From the IMG/VR virus record IMGVR_UViG_3300034175_000062, positions 1-64,000 of that record: a DNA stretch of 64,000 nucleotides; one strand, 5' to 3'. The DNA comes from a virus. Positions within the stretch are counted from its first letter, which is position 1. Each line of letters starts with the position of its first letter. The position numbers and the translations under genes were made by a program. This document shows positions 28,806 through 36,058 of the stretch, piece by piece. The notes under the pieces are model-generated. The model was not told where the DNA came from and made no database searches. It saw only the letters and a program-made list of their open reading frames with translations.

Positions 28806-30613
28806 TATTCGCGGACCGTTTCTACGTTAATGTTGACTTCATCTAGCTCGATGCGGAAGATGTCATTACGAGCAGATGTAATGTCCTTGGTCGCTGCTAG
28901 TGCGAAAAGACGAATACTCGTACCGTCGTACTTATCTACACTCAGATTGGTCAGCTGAAGCTTACCGTTCCTATAGTCGACAGTACCAATGTCCTTAACC
29001 TTGGTGTATGTACTTCCGGTTGGTGCCATTAGACGGAGGTTACCATTGCCGTCGTCTTCGATGATAACAGTCTGATTGTTATACGTGAAGGTCGATGAAT
29101 AGATGGTGCGAAGTTCAGTTGATGCGTGCTGAGAAGCTAGCTCAGGCACGTCAGAACGTAAGCTAATACCATAGCTTACGTCGATGTTCTGTGTGATACC
29201 AAGTACTGGTGTGATCTTCTTGTACACGCGAGTATCAGTCTCGTTAGATACGATAGCTGGGTGAGCGTCATCGATAGAACGAGTAAAGCGTGAGTTATAG
29301 AGGGTCGAACTAAAGTCGTTCATCTGACCACTATTGTATTCGAAGATCTTTGCTGCCACGAGTAGACGAATCTCTTCAGGCTTTAGAGTAGTAACGTTCA
29401 GGTTGTACTTTACGTTAGTATCTACACGACAGTAGAGATAAGTTGGGTCTACAAAGACCGGCTGGATTGGACCAACCATCTTTGGCTTAATAAAGTTGTA
29501 GTATTCTTGCTTCTTCGATTCTGGGATAGCATCGATACCAGCTAGGCTTAGTGCGATGAAGACCTTGCCATAAGCAGGCGGAATAGTCGTCTCACCGCCA
29601 TAGACAGACACAGCGTCGATCTCTGGGAATCCACTCCTGAACAGATCCTCATAGTCGCCATCAGCCACAGCCCTTTCCTGAGTCTGGAAGTGACGAGGAG
29701 CATTGAACTTGATAGAAGCGATAGATTCTGGTGCGTCTCCACCTAGTGCCTTGACCGTGGTCTTGACAGATAGACGACCTGAGTTGTCGCTGGTAAGATC
29801 ACCATCAATCGTGAACAGTGTTGCACCATTTGCAATAGCACCAGTTGCAATACGATACTGGACCTGAACTACTGCACCATTCTTAGGACGACGACCAATG
29901 ATGTCATCACCAAAGATCACTTCGTACTTGTCTTGCTCAGTCGCCTGTAGGAAGAACTTAGTCGAATTGGCATCTAGACCTAGAAGCGAACTAGACTCAG
30001 TGTAGTTAACGATAGATGACTGACCATCCTCGATAGAATTGACAACTATTGAAGTCGTATCAATCATCGAGTTAGAAAGAATGAAACGCAGACTCTCATT
30101 GGTGTAGTCCATCACGAAAGTCTCAGTTACATAGAAGCCTTCGTAGATATCGAACTCATCGGTCACAAACTTGTAGGTATTGCTGACCTTATCTAGAGGC
30201 GCAAAGAAGACCTTGACCGAATCAGTAGAGAAACTGAAGGTCTGGAAGTTGTAAGTAGCCGTGAACGTAGTTCCCTTTGGGATCGTAAGTACATTGCTAT
30301 TGTTTTGCTCTAGGATCAGTTTTACAGTTGCTTTAGCTGAACGGGCAGAACGTGGACGGTAGTTTAGCTCTTTAGCATGCGATACTACAGAAGAACGAAG
30401 CTGTGCGGAATCAAGGAATGACTCAGACGCTAGCATGTTCATGTAGTGAGCGTTAAGTGATGTATTATACGCAAGGACGTCCAGCAATACCGACATGTTA
30501 GAACCGTCGAAATCGTAATCCTTGAAGATCTGTTGTGAACGAAGATGACTCTTTAGGTTAGCTTTGATCGCATCAAAGTCCAGAGTCGCCAAAGTTATTG
30601 AATTGTTAGCCAT
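28805..30613 (-). CDS. 6: Baseplate wedge protein gp6
   Basis: 602 residues (T4 gp6 660). LKSHLRSQQIFKDYDFDGSNMSVLLDVLAYNTSLNAHYMNMLASESFLDSAQLRSSVVSHAKELNYRPRS at residues 15-85 is the unmistakable gp6/baseplate-J type N-terminus. It forms the inner baseplate ring and controls sheath contraction. First gene of the minus-strand baseplate operon; a CTAAATA late box is 31 nt upstream. Confidence 0.96.
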   Translation of the reverse strand: MANNSITLATLDFDAIKANLKSHLRSQQIFKDYDFDGSNMSVLLDVLAYNTSLNAHYMNMLASESFLDSAQLRSSVVSHAKELNYRPRSARSAKATVKLILEQNNSNVLTIPKGTTFTATYNFQTFSFSTDSVKVFFAPLDKVSNTYKFVTDEFDIYEGFYVTETFVMDYTNESLRFILSNSMIDTTSIVVNSIEDGQSSIVNYTESSSLLGLDANSTKFFLQATEQDKYEVIFGDDIIGRRPKNGAVVQVQYRIATGAIANGATLFTIDGDLTSDNSGRLSVKTTVKALGGDAPESIASIKFNAPRHFQTQERAVADGDYEDLFRSGFPEIDAVSVYGGETTIPPAYGKVFIALSLAGIDAIPESKKQEYYNFIKPKMVGPIQPVFVDPTYLYCRVDTNVKYNLNVTTLKPEEIRLLVAAKIFEYNSGQMNDFSSTLYNSRFTRSIDDAHPAIVSNETDTRVYKKITPVLGITQNIDVSYGISLRSDVPELASQHASTELRTIYSSTFTYNNQTVIIEDDGNGNLRLMAPTGSTYTKVKDIGTVDYRNGKLQLTNLSVDKYDGTSIRLFALAATKDITSARNDIFRIELDEVNINVETVRE

Positions 30614-30643
30614 GGGATCCCAGTGCGTTAGAGTCTCTTTTAG

Positions 30644-30650
30644 TATTTAG
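30644..30650 (-). promoter_or_regulatory. Late promoter-like CTAAATA before gp6
   Basis: Minus-strand CTAAATA, 31 nt upstream of the gp6 start, in the divergent region shared with the plus-strand early promoter. Confidence 0.55.
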
Positions 30651-30661
30651 CACTTTTGTTA

Positions 30662-30690
30662 TTGACAATTTCCAGCACACATGATATAAG
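30662..30690 (+). promoter_or_regulatory. Strong sigma70-like promoter of the 30.8-36.9 kb operon
   Basis: TTGACA at 30662-30667, exactly 17 bp, TATAAG at 30685-30690, then GGTTATAGCT. It resembles the 9.3 kb promoter both inside and downstream of the core boxes. Confidence 0.85.
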
Positions 30691-30713
30691 GGTTATAGCT
30701 CCTGCAGATGTAG

Positions 30714-30744
30714 TATCCGTAGATAAGACCAGTATGGTCGGATA
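30714..30744 (+). other. 5'-leader hairpin of early operon
   Basis: TATCC (30714-30718) pairs with GGATA (30740-30744) and encloses a second stem GACC/GGTC (30727-30730/30736-30739). It lies in the 95-nt leader between promoter and first gene. Confidence 0.45.
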
Positions 30745-30748
30745 AATA
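30741..30748 (+). promoter_or_regulatory. Possible late box GATAAATA
   Basis: GATAAATA 41 nt before the GTG start of the first operon gene; it may give the operon a second, late start. Confidence 0.35.
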
Positions 30749-30788
30749 ATACATCCATAGGCGTAATCACTCTAACAGTAGGTGATGT

Positions 30789-31097
30789 GTGAATCCAGAC
30801 TCAGCTAAAGTAGACTCTATCCTGCATACAGTAAGTGACCAAGAGCGCTTGCGACTGGTAGGTGAGAGCCTTATTGCTGCATATGGCGAAGGCGTAGAAG
30901 CTTTCGATGATACGATGAACATGTTTACTAGCATCCTTGATGGTCTTCATTCCATCACAGCAGGCGTTCATCCTGAGACATGCAAACTAAACAGAGCTGA
31001 GAATATCCTAGAGAGGCTGATGTCCAATGGGCGAAATGAGCATATCAGTCGGGAACTTTCAGGCCTTGATGGATCTGACGGACAACCCTGCGCCTGA
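30789..31097 (+). CDS. Hypothetical protein, GTG start
   Basis: 102 residues, predicted largely helical and acidic (SDQERLRLVGESLIAAYGEGVEAFDDTMNMF). GTG at 30789 follows AGTAGGTGAT. It overlaps the next gene by about 70 bases in another frame. First gene of the plus-strand early operon; function not recognised. Confidence 0.65.
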   Translation: MNPDSAKVDSILHTVSDQERLRLVGESLIAAYGEGVEAFDDTMNMFTSILDGLHSITAGVHPETCKLNRAENILERLMSNGRNEHISRELSGLDGSDGQPCA

Positions 31098-31251
31098 ACC
31101 GCCTCAGGAAGACGATACAGTAGTTAAACTGCTAAGCATGGATGGCAAACAGTCGACCTTCCTTGTTAGACTAGACGACTTTACTTATAGATATGCAGGA
31201 ATTGAATACCATGAAGTACGTGGAGACGCTGACGCGTCACGAGAAGACTGA
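31027..31251 (+). CDS. Small hypothetical protein
   Basis: 74 residues with a Pro/Asp/Glu-rich stretch (NPAPEPPQEDD) followed by VVKLLSMDGKQSTFLVRLDDFTYRYAGIEYHEV, which looks like a small beta-sheet domain. The start is uncertain: ATG at 31027, 31036 or 31069 would each work, the last reducing the overlap with the upstream gene to 29 bases. Confidence 0.6.
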   Translation: MGEMSISVGNFQALMDLTDNPAPEPPQEDDTVVKLLSMDGKQSTFLVRLDDFTYRYAGIEYHEVRGDADASRED

Positions 31252-31477
31252 ATTCGTTACTACTGCCGTACTTGCGCTGATGGATAACCACGCGCCCATT
31301 TCTACTGCCGATCTGGATGACGATTGGTCCTCCCTGGATATCGATCCTCTTGACATGGTCGAACTGGTCATGGAGATCGAAGATCATCTCAACATTAGTA
31401 TCTCGCAAGACGATGTTGATGAGTGCGATACCCCACAGCAACTAATTGAACTGGTAGATTCTATCTATGGCTGCTAA
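31211..31477 (+). CDS. Acyl carrier protein-like, attachment Ser replaced by Pro
   Basis: 88 residues with the whole ACP helix pattern: LDIDPLDMVELVMEIEDHLNISISQDDVDE corresponds to the LGADSLDTVELVMALEEEF region of bacterial ACP. The serine that carries 4'-phosphopantetheine is proline here (codon CCT), so it should not be able to carry acyl chains. ATG at 31211 is preceded by AGGA; an earlier ATG at 31193 lacks a ribosome site. The stop overlaps the macrodomain start. It may be an ACP decoy or a scaffold protein; function unknown. Confidence 0.8.
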   Translation: MKYVETLTRHEKTEFVTTAVLALMDNHAPISTADLDDDWSSLDIDPLDMVELVMEIEDHLNISISQDDVDECDTPQQLIELVDSIYGC

Positions 31478-31934
31478 TATCGTCTACAAGCAGGGCGACA
31501 TGCTGCTTGGACCTGAGTACTTCATCGCTCATGGTTGTAACGCCCAAGGCAAGATGGGCTCCGGCGTAGCTAAGGCCGTTCGAGCAAAATATCCCATCGC
31601 ATATGAAGAATACTATCAAGCCTGGGCTCGGCATCAGTTGACCCTTGGTAACGTGATCGTAGCTCATGCTAAAGATCGATGCATCTTCAATATCATCACA
31701 CAAACCTTCTATGGTCGTGATCCTAATGTCGTCTATGTCGACTATGATGCTATCCGTGATGGTATCCTCTTCATTAATGACTTCATGCGTAACTATGCAC
31801 ATCCATCTGTAGCATTCCCACGCATCGGTGCTTCGCTAGGTGGTGGCGATTGGAAAGTCATCTCATCCATCATCGAAAACGCGGCTACATTCCAGCCGGT
31901 CGTATATATCCACGAGGTCGATCCCGATGCATAA
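31467..31934 (+). CDS. Macrodomain (ADP-ribose-binding) protein
   Basis: 155 residues. IVYKQGDMLLGPEYFIAHGCNAQGKMGSGVAKAVR (residues 5-39) is the macrodomain ADP-ribose loop 1, and FPRIGASLGGGDWKVI near 114-129 is the second loop in the form seen in phage and TARG1-like enzymes. Such proteins remove ADP-ribose from macromolecules or hydrolyse ADP-ribose-1''-phosphate. It overlaps the ACP-like gene by 11 bases and the next gene by 8 (ATGCATAA), so the operon is translationally coupled. Confidence 0.92.
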   Translation: MAANIVYKQGDMLLGPEYFIAHGCNAQGKMGSGVAKAVRAKYPIAYEEYYQAWARHQLTLGNVIVAHAKDRCIFNIITQTFYGRDPNVVYVDYDAIRDGILFINDFMRNYAHPSVAFPRIGASLGGGDWKVISSIIENAATFQPVVYIHEVDPDA

Positions 31935-32202
31935 GAAGCCTGACCTGATCAAGGTCTTCAAAGTCGAAGGTCTGGTAGAACCAAAGACTCTCATTGACGA
32001 AACTAATGAGCAGGTCAACGAGAAGACTCCATTCGCTGTCACGGAAGACATCAAGGAGATCGTAGATATCCTGAATGGTTACGTCATGGCTCAAGACATC
32101 GAGAAGGCTATTAAGGCTGTCGAAGCTTTGAGCATTCGAGTCACTTCTTTGGCTCTTACGATCTATTCCATCCGTGGTATGTTTGGCGGTGACGAGAAAT
32201 GA
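31927..32202 (+). CDS. Hypothetical helical protein
   Basis: 91 residues starting MHKKPDLIKVFKVEG. An extended N-terminal part is followed by helices (DIKEIVDILNGYVMAQDIEKAIKAVEALSIRVTSLALTIYSI). The ATG lies inside the macrodomain stop, and the stop overlaps the NADAR start (ATGA), so it is produced together with the two ADP-ribose-related proteins. Not recognised. Confidence 0.78.
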   Translation: MHKKPDLIKVFKVEGLVEPKTLIDETNEQVNEKTPFAVTEDIKEIVDILNGYVMAQDIEKAIKAVEALSIRVTSLALTIYSIRGMFGGDEK

Positions 32203-32651
32203 TTAAAGGCTTCTTCGGCCAACATCGTTGGCTGAGCAACTTCTGGTATGCTCCTTTCGTTCATTGTGGTTTTGAATACGACACTGTCGAACACTACTAC
32301 CAAGCACGTAAAGCTGCCGATCCAGCAGAGGCAGAAGCTATTCGTAATGCTGAATCTCCTGCCGTCGCTAAGAGGATGGGCCAGGAAGTCACTAATTTTG
32401 CACCTAACATGCCAAAGCTGAGGCGGATGGTCATGAAGATCGGTGTAGAAGAGAAGTTTCTGCAAAATAACGATCTAAAGCAACTTCTCATCAATACTGG
32501 TGACGAATACCTAGAAGAGACTAACACGTGGGGTGATACCTACTGGGGAGTCTGTAATGGTGTTGGTACTAACCATCTCGGTTTTATGTTAATGGATATC
32601 CGTCGCAGTCTGCAGATGGATAAGTTCTGGGTTTCGATTCATGGCAATTAA
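32199..32651 (+). CDS. NADAR domain protein (YbiA-like)
   Basis: 150 residues. FFGQHRWLSNFWYAPFVHCGFEYDTVEHYYQARKA (4-38) is the YbiA/NADAR opening motif and WGVCNGVGTNHLGFMLMDIRRSL near 112-134 the closing one. The family cleaves N-glycosidic bonds of ADP-ribose-like compounds; some members remove ADP-ribose from guanine in nucleic acid or act on NAD+-derived metabolites. It is coupled by ATGA overlap to the upstream gene, next to the macrodomain protein, suggesting joint action on ADP-ribose. Confidence 0.93.
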   Translation: MIKGFFGQHRWLSNFWYAPFVHCGFEYDTVEHYYQARKAADPAEAEAIRNAESPAVAKRMGQEVTNFAPNMPKLRRMVMKIGVEEKFLQNNDLKQLLINTGDEYLEETNTWGDTYWGVCNGVGTNHLGFMLMDIRRSLQMDKFWVSIHGN

Positions 32652-32868
32652 AGTAGTTCATCGTGGCACTCCGCCATCAGAAATCGTTTATAGCACAACA
32701 TGTATCGGCTGCAAGTCGGTACTAGAGTTTAACGAATCAGATGCTCCTATGAAGGGTGAGCAGCGCGATGGTTATGCGCACGTGCTTCAGTGTCCCGTGT
32801 GTAATATCGAAAATTGGATCTCTACTTTAAAGCGAAAGTGTGACCTGCGAAATATTGATCCATACTAA
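32641..32868 (+). CDS. Zinc-ribbon protein
   Basis: 75 residues with CIGC near 22-25 and CPVC near 51-54, spaced as a zinc ribbon, after a basic N-terminus MAIKVVHRGTPPSE. It overlaps the NADAR gene by 11 bases. Possibly binds nucleic acid or host RNA polymerase; not named. Confidence 0.8.
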   Translation: MAIKVVHRGTPPSEIVYSTTCIGCKSVLEFNESDAPMKGEQRDGYAHVLQCPVCNIENWISTLKRKCDLRNIDPY

Positions 32869-32873
32869 TGTGG

Positions 32874-32902
32874 TTGACATTTTAGTACCTTTGTAATATA
32901 GT
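32874..32902 (+). promoter_or_regulatory. Sigma70-like promoter
   Basis: TTGACA at 32874-32879, 17-bp spacer, TATAGT at 32897-32902, 22 nt before the CCLGVLC paralogue pair. Confidence 0.8.
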
Positions 32903-32923
32903 GACTTATTCCTGGAGTATATA

Positions 32924-33283
32924 ATGAACACTGAACTTAAGACCAAGTGGCTTGCCGCACTCCGTAGCGGCGAATATACGCAGACTTCTGGATCTCTTCG
33001 TGATAACGATGGCCATTGCTGTCTCGGGGTCCTCTGTGATGTCATCGATCACACTGCATGGGTTGATGACTTTGATGAATCTGATGACAAAGTCTCTTCG
33101 TACTTTCAGCTTCCGACTCGCTACAATCCCAATAACGGGACTGTTGGCGGCTACTTCGATCACGACCAGCTCGAGCTTCTAGGCATTACGTCTGTTGTGC
33201 AGAGCAAAGCTATGTCGATGAACGATAGCAAGGATTTCGACTTTAATGCTATCGCTGATTATCTCGAAGAGAACCTCGCCTGA
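32924..33283 (+). CDS. CCLGVLC-family small protein, copy 1
   Basis: 119 residues. MNTELKTKWLAALRSGEYTQTSGSLRDNDGHCCLGVLCDVIDH and the C-terminal FDFNAIADYLEENL are shared with the next gene. The family is common in phages and plasmids, with no function I can name. The vicinal cysteines in CCLGVLC may bind metal. The stop overlaps the next start (TGATGG). Confidence 0.88.
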   Translation: MNTELKTKWLAALRSGEYTQTSGSLRDNDGHCCLGVLCDVIDHTAWVDDFDESDDKVSSYFQLPTRYNPNNGTVGGYFDHDQLELLGITSVVQSKAMSMNDSKDFDFNAIADYLEENLA

Positions 33284-33663
33284 TGGATATCGAACTCAAG
33301 AACAAGTGGCTTGCTGCACTTCGTAGTGGTGACTACAAGCAGGGCGCACATCGGTTGCGTACTGTTAATGATTGCTTCTGTTGTCTCGGTGTTCTCTGTG
33401 ACATCATTAACCCCGATGGTTGGGTCGAAGGGGATGACAAAGCTTATAGCTACGACTTTGGTAAGGTCGGTTCTGCCGGCATCCATACGGCAGATATTTC
33501 TCGAGTAATCGCACAAAATCTCGGTCTTCTAGTAGAAGACGAAGACTGTCCGATAGCTGCAAACTACGTACAGAGCATTAAGGACAATGCCATCGATATG
33601 AATGATGATGGTATGCATGACTTTAATGCTATCGCTGACTATCTCGAAGGTGCCATTAAGTGA
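33283..33663 (+). CDS. CCLGVLC-family small protein, copy 2
   Basis: 126 residues. It shares KNKWLAALRSGDYKQGAHRLR..CFCCLGVLCDII at the start and MHDFNAIADYLEGAI at the end with copy 1, while the middle is unrelated in detail. This is a tandem duplication that has diverged. It is followed without a gap by a GTG-started gene. Confidence 0.88.
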   Translation: MDIELKNKWLAALRSGDYKQGAHRLRTVNDCFCCLGVLCDIINPDGWVEGDDKAYSYDFGKVGSAGIHTADISRVIAQNLGLLVEDEDCPIAANYVQSIKDNAIDMNDDGMHDFNAIADYLEGAIK

Positions 33664-33974
33664 TCTTTGCCAACGTCAATGCTGGCCACTACATCATCCT
33701 TGAAGCCGATGTAGTGATCGCCACTGTCAAGCGCCGCTACGAGAAGCTCGGCTACAAGGAATGGTCTCAGGCCATATACGAAGTAGTATGGAAAGATCCA
33801 TCTCTGCCGATGGAGTCCTTTAAGCGCATCTCAGACATCCAGAAGTTCTATCCGTTCGAGAACTATGGCGGGTATAACAGCGTTTTGGTCGAGAATGTCA
33901 AGTCGACTAATAGACCCAGTAAGCGCAGAATCCCAGAACGAGTTATGCGCCCCAGAAGCATCTACGTAGACTAA
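33660..33974 (+). CDS. Hypothetical protein, GTG start
   Basis: 104 residues starting VIFANVNAGHYIILEADVVIATVKRRYEKLGYKEW, with a basic C-terminus (TNRPSKRRIPERVMRPRS). GTG overlaps the previous TGA. Not recognised. Confidence 0.72.
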   Translation: MIFANVNAGHYIILEADVVIATVKRRYEKLGYKEWSQAIYEVVWKDPSLPMESFKRISDIQKFYPFENYGGYNSVLVENVKSTNRPSKRRIPERVMRPRSIYVD

Positions 33975-34012
33975 TCTCTCTCCACTCGACGATTTTTCAG
34001 AAGGCCCTTTTT

Positions 34013-34252
34013 ATGGAACCGAAGACTTACATGTATGGCGCTCTGCAAGAGTCTATAGCCCAGCTGAATGCTCTGAGTGAACAGCCAAAGCCTCAGATGA
34101 CCGCTGCTGAGATCGCTGAAGATGCTAAGAAGCGCTCGATCGACGCATACAATGAAGGGATCCGTCTCGAAGACAGTGGTCTCTATAAGGATGCGAGAGA
34201 CGCCTTCAAAGAGTCTGCGCGTTTCAGCCAGATCGCGTACATGATATGGTAA
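34013..34252 (+). CDS. Small helical protein, TPR-like repeat
   Basis: 79 residues. After a Gln/Pro linker comes AAEIAEDAKKRSIDAYNEGIRLEDSGLYKDARDAFKESARFSQIA, the A/G spacing of a single TPR-like helix pair. Not named. Confidence 0.7.
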   Translation: MEPKTYMYGALQESIAQLNALSEQPKPQMTAAEIAEDAKKRSIDAYNEGIRLEDSGLYKDARDAFKESARFSQIAYMIW

Positions 34253-34362
34253 TCCAGTTTGTCCCTAAGGCGCAAAGGGAAGCTCTCTCAAAAGAGAACA
34301 AGTATTTGCGCCACTTGAACCAATACCCTCGTGGTACTGAAATGCTGAAAGAAATGAAGTAA
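34246..34362 (+). CDS. Micro-protein, 38 residues
   Basis: ATG at 34246 overlaps the previous stop and gives a basic 38-residue peptide beginning MVIQFVPKAQREALSKENK. Its TAA overlaps the next ATG. Supported only by tight start-stop overlap on both sides. Confidence 0.5.
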   Translation: MVIQFVPKAQREALSKENKYLRHLNQYPRGTEMLKEMK

Positions 34363-34433
34363 TGTTTACGTTCCTCCTTGGTGCCGCACTCGGTGCCGCT
34401 GCTACGTACTACTACGATCGCCGCGACGCCTAA
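34362..34433 (+). CDS. Micro-protein with membrane segment, 23 residues
   Basis: MFTFLLGAALGAAATYYYDRRDA: one hydrophobic, Ala/Gly-rich segment followed by a charged end. ATG is the last base of the preceding TAA. Could be a tiny membrane peptide or a leader; supported by overlap and composition only. Confidence 0.42.
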   Translation: MFTFLLGAALGAAATYYYDRRDA

Positions 34434-34441
34434 GAAGTCCT

Positions 34442-34474
34442 AGAGGGCGATGGGTGTAATATCTATCGCCCTCT
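34442..34474 (+). terminator. Hairpin terminator-like structure
   Basis: 10-bp perfect stem AGAGGGCGAT / ATCGCCCTCT with a 13-base loop, followed by GTTT. It is strong in pairing but weak in T-run, so partial termination is likely. Confidence 0.6.
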
Positions 34475-34492
34475 GTTTAGAGAGAAAATTGA

Positions 34493-34573
34493 ATGTACTG
34501 GTTAATCGGATATCTGATCTTTATCGTTACATTCGCTGTCGCCCTAGGGACCATGGCTAAAGACAATGACTGA
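34493..34573 (+). CDS. Micro-protein with transmembrane helix, 26 residues
   Basis: MYWLIGYLIFIVTFAVALGT then MAKDND: a single membrane helix with a short hydrophilic tail. AGAGAG lies upstream, and the end overlaps the next start. Confidence 0.5.
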   Translation: MYWLIGYLIFIVTFAVALGTMAKDND

Positions 34574-34760
34574 CAAAGAACGTACATATTATGCCGAGGC
34601 TCTTCAGATAGCTGTTGAAGAGTACAATGCAGCTCTGAAAGAAGCGAAGAATGAGGCCGGCCTGACTGTCGTTATGCAGACTAATACAGATGGTAGTCTT
34701 TATATCCGTAAAGTGTATGTCAATACGGTCAAGTATTTCATCGGAAAAGACGGTGCTTAA
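34566..34760 (+). CDS. Small hypothetical protein
   Basis: 64 residues: a helical first half (RTYYAEALQIAVEEYNAALKEAKNEAG) and a beta-type second half (TVVMQTNTDGSLYIRKVYVNTVKYFIG). Its end overlaps the next gene. Not recognised. Confidence 0.7.
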   Translation: MTDKERTYYAEALQIAVEEYNAALKEAKNEAGLTVVMQTNTDGSLYIRKVYVNTVKYFIGKDGA

Positions 34761-34926
34761 GCCCGAGATCTTCACGGTACGAGTCAAGACTCCTGTGCTG
34801 CTTCAAACGACTGATAAGGCTATGGTCTTTAGCCGATTTGGTAAGATGGCCTATCTGTACGAAGTGCGTAATCAAAACGGTGAGTTGATAGATATCGCCA
34901 GCCTTAATCCACGCCCTAAAAACTGA
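34753..34926 (+). CDS. Small hypothetical protein, GTG start
   Basis: 57 residues beginning VLKPEIFTVRVKTPVLLQTTDKAM. GTG at 34753 overlaps the previous stop. An upstream in-frame ATG at 34690 would lie deep inside the preceding gene and is not preferred. Confidence 0.55.
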   Translation: MLKPEIFTVRVKTPVLLQTTDKAMVFSRFGKMAYLYEVRNQNGELIDIASLNPRPKN

Positions 34927-34955
34927 TTGACATTTTCTTGGCGGCCTGGTATATT
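34927..34955 (+). promoter_or_regulatory. Sigma70-like promoter
   Basis: TTGACA at 34927-34932, 17-bp spacer, TATATT at 34950-34955, 32 nt before the next start. Confidence 0.75.
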
Positions 34956-34986
34956 CTAATCATGTAAAGTGGAAGGGGTCAATATA

Positions 34987-35163
34987 ATGGATGTAGTCTA
35001 CGTTCTCTATTCCGGAACGATCGCGACTAGTGAGGATGATGACGGATACGGCTTTACCGACGATCTAGAGCTGGCCAACGTCATCACCGACCAGAATAAT
35101 AAGACGGCTGCGGCTGATCAGTGCTTCTGGTATGAAACGATCAATCGGATCACCACAGCATGA
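34987..35163 (+). CDS. Small acidic protein
   Basis: 58 residues, MDVVYVLYSGTIATSEDDDGYGFTDDLELANVI. ATG at 34987 has AAGGGG upstream; an alternative start at 34969 would cover that site. The stop overlaps the next ATG (ATGA). Not recognised; the N-terminus resembles that of the next gene product (VLYSG / LYIWSG). Confidence 0.7.
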   Translation: MDVVYVLYSGTIATSEDDDGYGFTDDLELANVITDQNNKTAAADQCFWYETINRITTA

Positions 35164-35336
35164 AGTGGCTCCTCCTTTTGTACATCTGGAGCGGCGATGC
35201 TCCAGTCACGGTCATCGAACTAAAGAGCAAGGCCGATTGCCTTCGAGTGGCTAACATCCACATCAAGGTTCCTCGTTATTCTGCAGACGGTGACATCAAG
35301 ATCGGTACGGCTCGATGTATCCCGGTGTCGAAGTGA
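35160..35336 (+). CDS. Small hypothetical protein
   Basis: 58 residues beginning MKWLLLLYIWSGDAPVTVIELKSKADCLRVAN. It overlaps both the preceding stop and the NAD-synthetase-like start by a few to 22 bases, so it is translationally coupled. The pattern suggests the same fold as the previous small protein. Confidence 0.62.
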   Translation: MKWLLLLYIWSGDAPVTVIELKSKADCLRVANIHIKVPRYSADGDIKIGTARCIPVSK

Positions 35337-36058
35337 GGGAGAAGTTCAACAGTCGAGTAGCACGTCTCGTCGATAAGATGAAGATGTCGCAGACTCCTGT
35401 TCCCGGCTTCATTATCGGTCTGAGCGGTACGGACTCGATGTTGGCTTTTCATATCTGTTATGAAGCCTGTGCACGAATGGATATGGCTCATCGAGTCTAT
35501 GGTATCCATTACGTCGGCGAAGGTAACAAACCCGGCTGGTTTCAGAACGAGATCATGCCGTTCATGCGTGAGCAGTTTCCTGAAGCTCGTCTAGAGGTTA
35601 AGGTTCCCCTTGGCGGTAACCAAGATCAGCAGCGATGGGCAGATATCCATCTACGGTCACTCAATTTAGTCGGTGTAGACGATATCCAACCGCTAGAGCC
35701 CAAAGACCGTTACTGGGTCGTTGGCACCATGAACGCGACTGAAGCTGAGCTGGGTACGTACAGTATTCTATCCACAGCTTGTTCGGTCCAACCGATCCGG
35801 TCCCTCTGGAAGACAGAGGTCATTCGTATCTCGACGGTGCTGGAGTATCCACCCATAGCGATCGAGATGTCTCATATGCCGGACTGCTTCTGTGGTCGTG
35901 ATGAACTAGCTGCTCAGAACATCGAGATGCTAGATCTGATCCTCCGATATCGTATTCCGCATGACACCGAGGGCTCCCTCATCGTTCAGCTGGATACGTT
36001 CATCCGCGAGAACAAGGAAGCCAACGCTTTCAAGAGTAGGATACCATACGTCATATGA
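35315..36058 (+). CDS. NAD-synthetase-like PP-loop ATPase
   Basis: 247 residues. GFIIGLSGTDSMLAF at 31-45 is the PP-loop of the NadE/N-type ATPase superfamily, and VVGTMNATEAELGTYS near 143-158 and QPIRSLWKTEVIRIS near 167 follow the NadE pattern (GTxNxxE and PLxxLxKxxVR). It would adenylate a carboxylate such as nicotinate adenine dinucleotide and amidate it. The PP-loop is one residue shorter than the usual SGGxDS (SGTDS), so activity is not certain. In an operon with macrodomain and NADAR genes a role in NAD metabolism is plausible. Confidence 0.8.
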   Translation: MYPGVEVREKFNSRVARLVDKMKMSQTPVPGFIIGLSGTDSMLAFHICYEACARMDMAHRVYGIHYVGEGNKPGWFQNEIMPFMREQFPEARLEVKVPLGGNQDQQRWADIHLRSLNLVGVDDIQPLEPKDRYWVVGTMNATEAELGTYSILSTACSVQPIRSLWKTEVIRISTVLEYPPIAIEMSHMPDCFCGRDELAAQNIEMLDLILRYRIPHDTEGSLIVQLDTFIRENKEANAFKSRIPYVI

